In this document: positions 6,874-8,727 of the stretch, piece by piece | How positions within the stretch are numbered: position 1 is the stretch's first letter | Layout of the letters: every line of letters begins with the position of its first letter | DNA from: an uncultured Clostridia bacterium | Lineage (GTDB): Bacteria; Bacillota; Clostridia; Oscillospirales; Acutalibacteraceae | Length of the DNA stretch: 8,727 nt | Assembly: GCA_937915775.1 (NCBI GenBank) | Contig: CALGGQ010000017.1 | Location: 1 to 8,727, forward strand | Direction: 5' to 3' | Notes under the pieces: generated by a model | What the model was told of the DNA's origin: nothing | Databases searched by the model: none | Seen by the model: only the letters and a program-made list of their open reading frames with translations | Translations under genes and position numbers: made by a program

Positions 6874-8727
6874 AGAAATTAAGTACGAAGAATATGACGA
6901 CAAATTCGAGGAATTCTTCGAAGAGGTCAAGAAAAGCGAAAATTACGATACGGAAAAAATCAAGCACGCTTATGACTTAGCGCGGGCTGCCCACCGCAAC
7001 CAGCGCCGTCGCTCAGGCGAGCCTTATATTATGCACCCTGTTGCCGTTGCCAAAATCCTGTTTGAGATGGGCATGGACAATGAGTGTATTATTTCGGCCC
7101 TGCTGCACGACGTGGTCGAGGATACGAAGTATGACCTTGAGTTTATCCGTTCGGAATTCGGCGATACGGTAGCCCTGCTTGTTGACGGCGTTACCAAACT
7201 CGGTCAGATTCCGCTCTCCTCGCGTGAAGAGGTGCAGGCGGAAAACATCCGCAAGATGTTTATCGCGATGAATCGCGACGTCCGTGTTATCATTATCAAG
7301 CTTGCCGACCGTCTGCATAATATGCGTACGCTCGAGCATATGCCGCAGTATAAGCAGCGCCAGAAATCGCTCGAAACGCTGGAAATTTATGCCCCGATTG
7401 CGCACCGCTTAGGTATCCGTGCCTTCAAGGAGGAACTGGAGGACTTAGCCATTCGCTACCTTGACCCGGTAGCGTATCAGGAAATTGCGAATTCTCTTTC
7501 TATGAAGAAGGAGGAGGGCGAGGTGTTCCTGGAGGAAATCAAGGAGCAGTTGCGCGAAAAGCTGACGCCGATTATGGCGAACTGCAAGATTACCTCGCGC
7601 GTCAAATCCGTTCACGGCATCTTCCGTAAGGTCTATATCAAGGGCAAAAATATAGAAGAAATCTATGATATTTACGCGGTCAGAATCATTGTTGATACGA
7701 TGATTGACTGCTATAACGCGCTCGGTATCGTGCATGATATGTTTATTCCGCTGCCCGGCAGATTTAAGGATTACATCTCCACCCCAAAGCCGAATATGTA
7801 TCAGTCGCTGCATACCACGGTTATCTCCAAAAAGGGTATTCCGTTTGAAATCCAGATCAGAACGCGGGAAATGCACCAGACGGCAGAATACGGTATCGCT
7901 GCACACTGGAAGTATAAGCTCGGCAAGGGCGGTAAGGACAGTCTGGATGCCTCGCTGCAGTGGATTAACCGTATGCTGGAAAATGAGAACAGCGATGATG
8001 CCTCTGAATTCATCTCCGATATCAAGGGCGATTTAGCCATTGACGAGGCATTTGTGTTCACACCGAAGGGCGATGTGAAGGCGATGCCCATCGGCTCCAC
8101 GGTTATTGACTTTGCGTATGCCATCCATACCGCTGTCGGCAACAAGATGGTCGGCGCCAAGGTGGACGGGCGTATTGTACCGCTGGATACCGTTGTCAGA
8201 ACCGGTCAGATTGTCGAAATTCTGACCTCAAACCAGCAAGGCAAGGGTCCGTCGCGTGACTGGCTGAATATTGTTAAAACGAGCGAGGCTCGCTCCAAAA
8301 TCCGCGCGTGGTTCAAGAAGGAACGCCGGGATGAGAATATAGAGCGGGGACGCGAGGCGGTCGACCACGAAATACGCAGGCTCGGGTACACCGGCGCACA
8401 GCTCCTGCGCGACGAGTGGATAAAGCCCCAGCTTGCCCGCCACCACGTAAATTCGCTGGAAGATATGTACAATATCATCGGATTCGGTGATATGAGCGCC
8501 CAGAAACTGGTTTCCCAGCTGCAGAGCGAATATCTGAAAGAGCAGAACCCGGATATCAAAGTGGTCGCTCTGGAACCAGAGGATTCCCCGGTATTGTCTG
8601 AGGGCAGGGCAGGTTCCCACAAGATCCAGGGCATCGGCGCAGGCTTCGTGCCGGATGTGCTGAACACGGAGGTGTATGACGAGGTCTTCAGGGCTTCCGG
8701 TCAGGACGCCTTCGACACGGCTCGGCT
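6866..8727 (+). CDS. rel: Bifunctional (p)ppGpp synthetase/hydrolase Rel, running in frame into cysteine synthase sequence (3' end off window)
   Basis: Rel makes the alarmone (p)ppGpp from GTP or GDP plus ATP during amino-acid starvation and hydrolyses it otherwise. The visible chain is 620 residues. Residues 30-190 are the HD hydrolase domain, with LLHDVVEDT (H81, D82, E85, D86). About 230-365 is the synthetase domain, with GRFKDY at 298-303 (the RxKD form of bifunctional enzymes rather than the ExDD of E. coli RelA) and PKPNMYQSLHTTV. The TGS domain spans about 393-460 (EAFVFTPKGDV to VEILTSNQ). A helical region ending near SAQKLVSQLQ (residue 553) follows. From about residue 555 the chain becomes cysteine synthase, so the zinc-finger and ACT domains expected of full-length Rel are absent. 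TTG is the only plausible start: a stop sits 18 bases upstream and the next in-frame ATG is inside the HD domain. No apt gene separates it from recJ. Confidence 0.9.
   Translation, partial: MAEEIKYEEYDDKFEEFFEEVKKSENYDTEKIKHAYDLARAAHRNQRRRSGEPYIMHPVAVAKILFEMGMDNECIISALLHDVVEDTKYDLEFIRSEFGDTVALLVDGVTKLGQIPLSSREEVQAENIRKMFIAMNRDVRVIIIKLADRLHNMRTLEHMPQYKQRQKSLETLEIYAPIAHRLGIRAFKEELEDLAIRYLDPVAYQEIANSLSMKKEEGEVFLEEIKEQLREKLTPIMANCKITSRVKSVHGIFRKVYIKGKNIEEIYDIYAVRIIVDTMIDCYNALGIVHDMFIPLPGRFKDYISTPKPNMYQSLHTTVISKKGIPFEIQIRTREMHQTAEYGIAAHWKYKLGKGGKDSLDASLQWINRMLENENSDDASEFISDIKGDLAIDEAFVFTPKGDVKAMPIGSTVIDFAYAIHTAVGNKMVGAKVDGRIVPLDTVVRTGQIVEILTSNQQGKGPSRDWLNIVKTSEARSKIRAWFKKERRDENIERGREAVDHEIRRLGYTGAQLLRDEWIKPQLARHHVNSLEDMYNIIGFGDMSAQKLVSQLQSEYLKEQNPDIKVVALEPEDSPVLSEGRAGSHKIQGIGAGFVPDVLNTEVYDEVFRASGQDAFDTAR
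8528..8727 (+). pseudogene. Fragment of cysteine synthase (O-acetylserine sulfhydrylase), fused in frame to the end of rel
   Basis: The last 66 codons read as the C-terminal part of a CysK-type enzyme that makes cysteine from O-acetylserine and sulfide. EYLKEQNPDIKVVALEP, then SPVLS, then HKIQGIGAGFVPDVLNTEVY and DAFDTAR are the order and wording of CysK from about residue 195 to 250 of roughly 310. The preceding CysK portion, including the PLP-binding lysine near residue 42 and the glycine-rich phosphate loop, is absent, so this piece cannot be active alone. The boundary is uncertain within about 8522-8550, because SEYLKEQ could belong to either Rel or CysK. All three isoleucines after the boundary use ATC and two of four arginines use AGG, unlike the ATT- and CGT-rich rel gene before it. 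The call of CysK family is firm; whether the joint exists in the organism is not. Confidence 0.85.

Noticed and set aside
7445..7906. Antisense open frame of 153 codons opposite rel
   Set aside because: It is opposite the conserved synthetase domain and shows no recognisable domain.
7704..8036. Forward open frame of 110 codons in another frame within rel
   Set aside because: It has a shadow-type composition, no SD and no family resemblance, while the overlapping rel frame is strongly conserved.
8206..8667. Antisense open frame of 153 codons across the rel-cysK joint
   Set aside because: The sense strand here encodes two recognisable families, and the antisense product has no recognisable motif. 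It does not explain the joint.

Overview
The window is almost solid coding sequence on the + strand: eight consecutive reading frames, with gaps or overlaps of only a few bases between them. I see no tRNA, rRNA, CRISPR array, insertion sequence, promoter or terminator. The gene set suggests a Firmicute of class Clostridia, possibly Ruminococcaceae/Oscillospirales-like: a short HisG that needs HisZ, a long RecJ with a Gram-positive-type C-terminal domain, a bifunctional Rel, strong Shine-Dalgarno (SD) sequences and roughly balanced base composition. The lineage is inference from gene content, not from a search.

Bases 2-4849 are a histidine biosynthesis operon: a hisZ-hisG gene fusion (its first few codons lie before the window), then hisD, hisB, hisA, hisI and hisE. 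Together they cover the first step (HisZG), the second and third (HisE, HisI), the fourth (HisA), the dehydratase step (HisB) and the last two oxidations (HisD). The glutamine amidotransferase/cyclase pair HisH-HisF, the aminotransferase HisC and a histidinol-phosphate phosphatase are not in the window, although hisH and hisF commonly flank hisA.

Bases 4849-8727 hold recJ (single-strand DNA exonuclease), whose start overlaps the hisE stop by one base, and then a bifunctional (p)ppGpp synthetase/hydrolase (rel). Rel starts at a TTG inside the end of recJ. In Bacillus the order is recJ-apt-relA; here apt is absent and the histidine genes sit directly upstream of recJ.

The most striking feature is at the right edge. 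Near base 8528 the rel reading frame stops looking like Rel and continues in frame as the C-terminal third of a cysteine synthase (CysK/O-acetylserine sulfhydrylase) up to the last base. The Rel zinc-finger and ACT domains are not seen. This is either a misassembly at a contig edge or a real recombination, and the sequence alone cannot settle which. The HisZ-HisG fusion is the second unusual feature and looks genuine.
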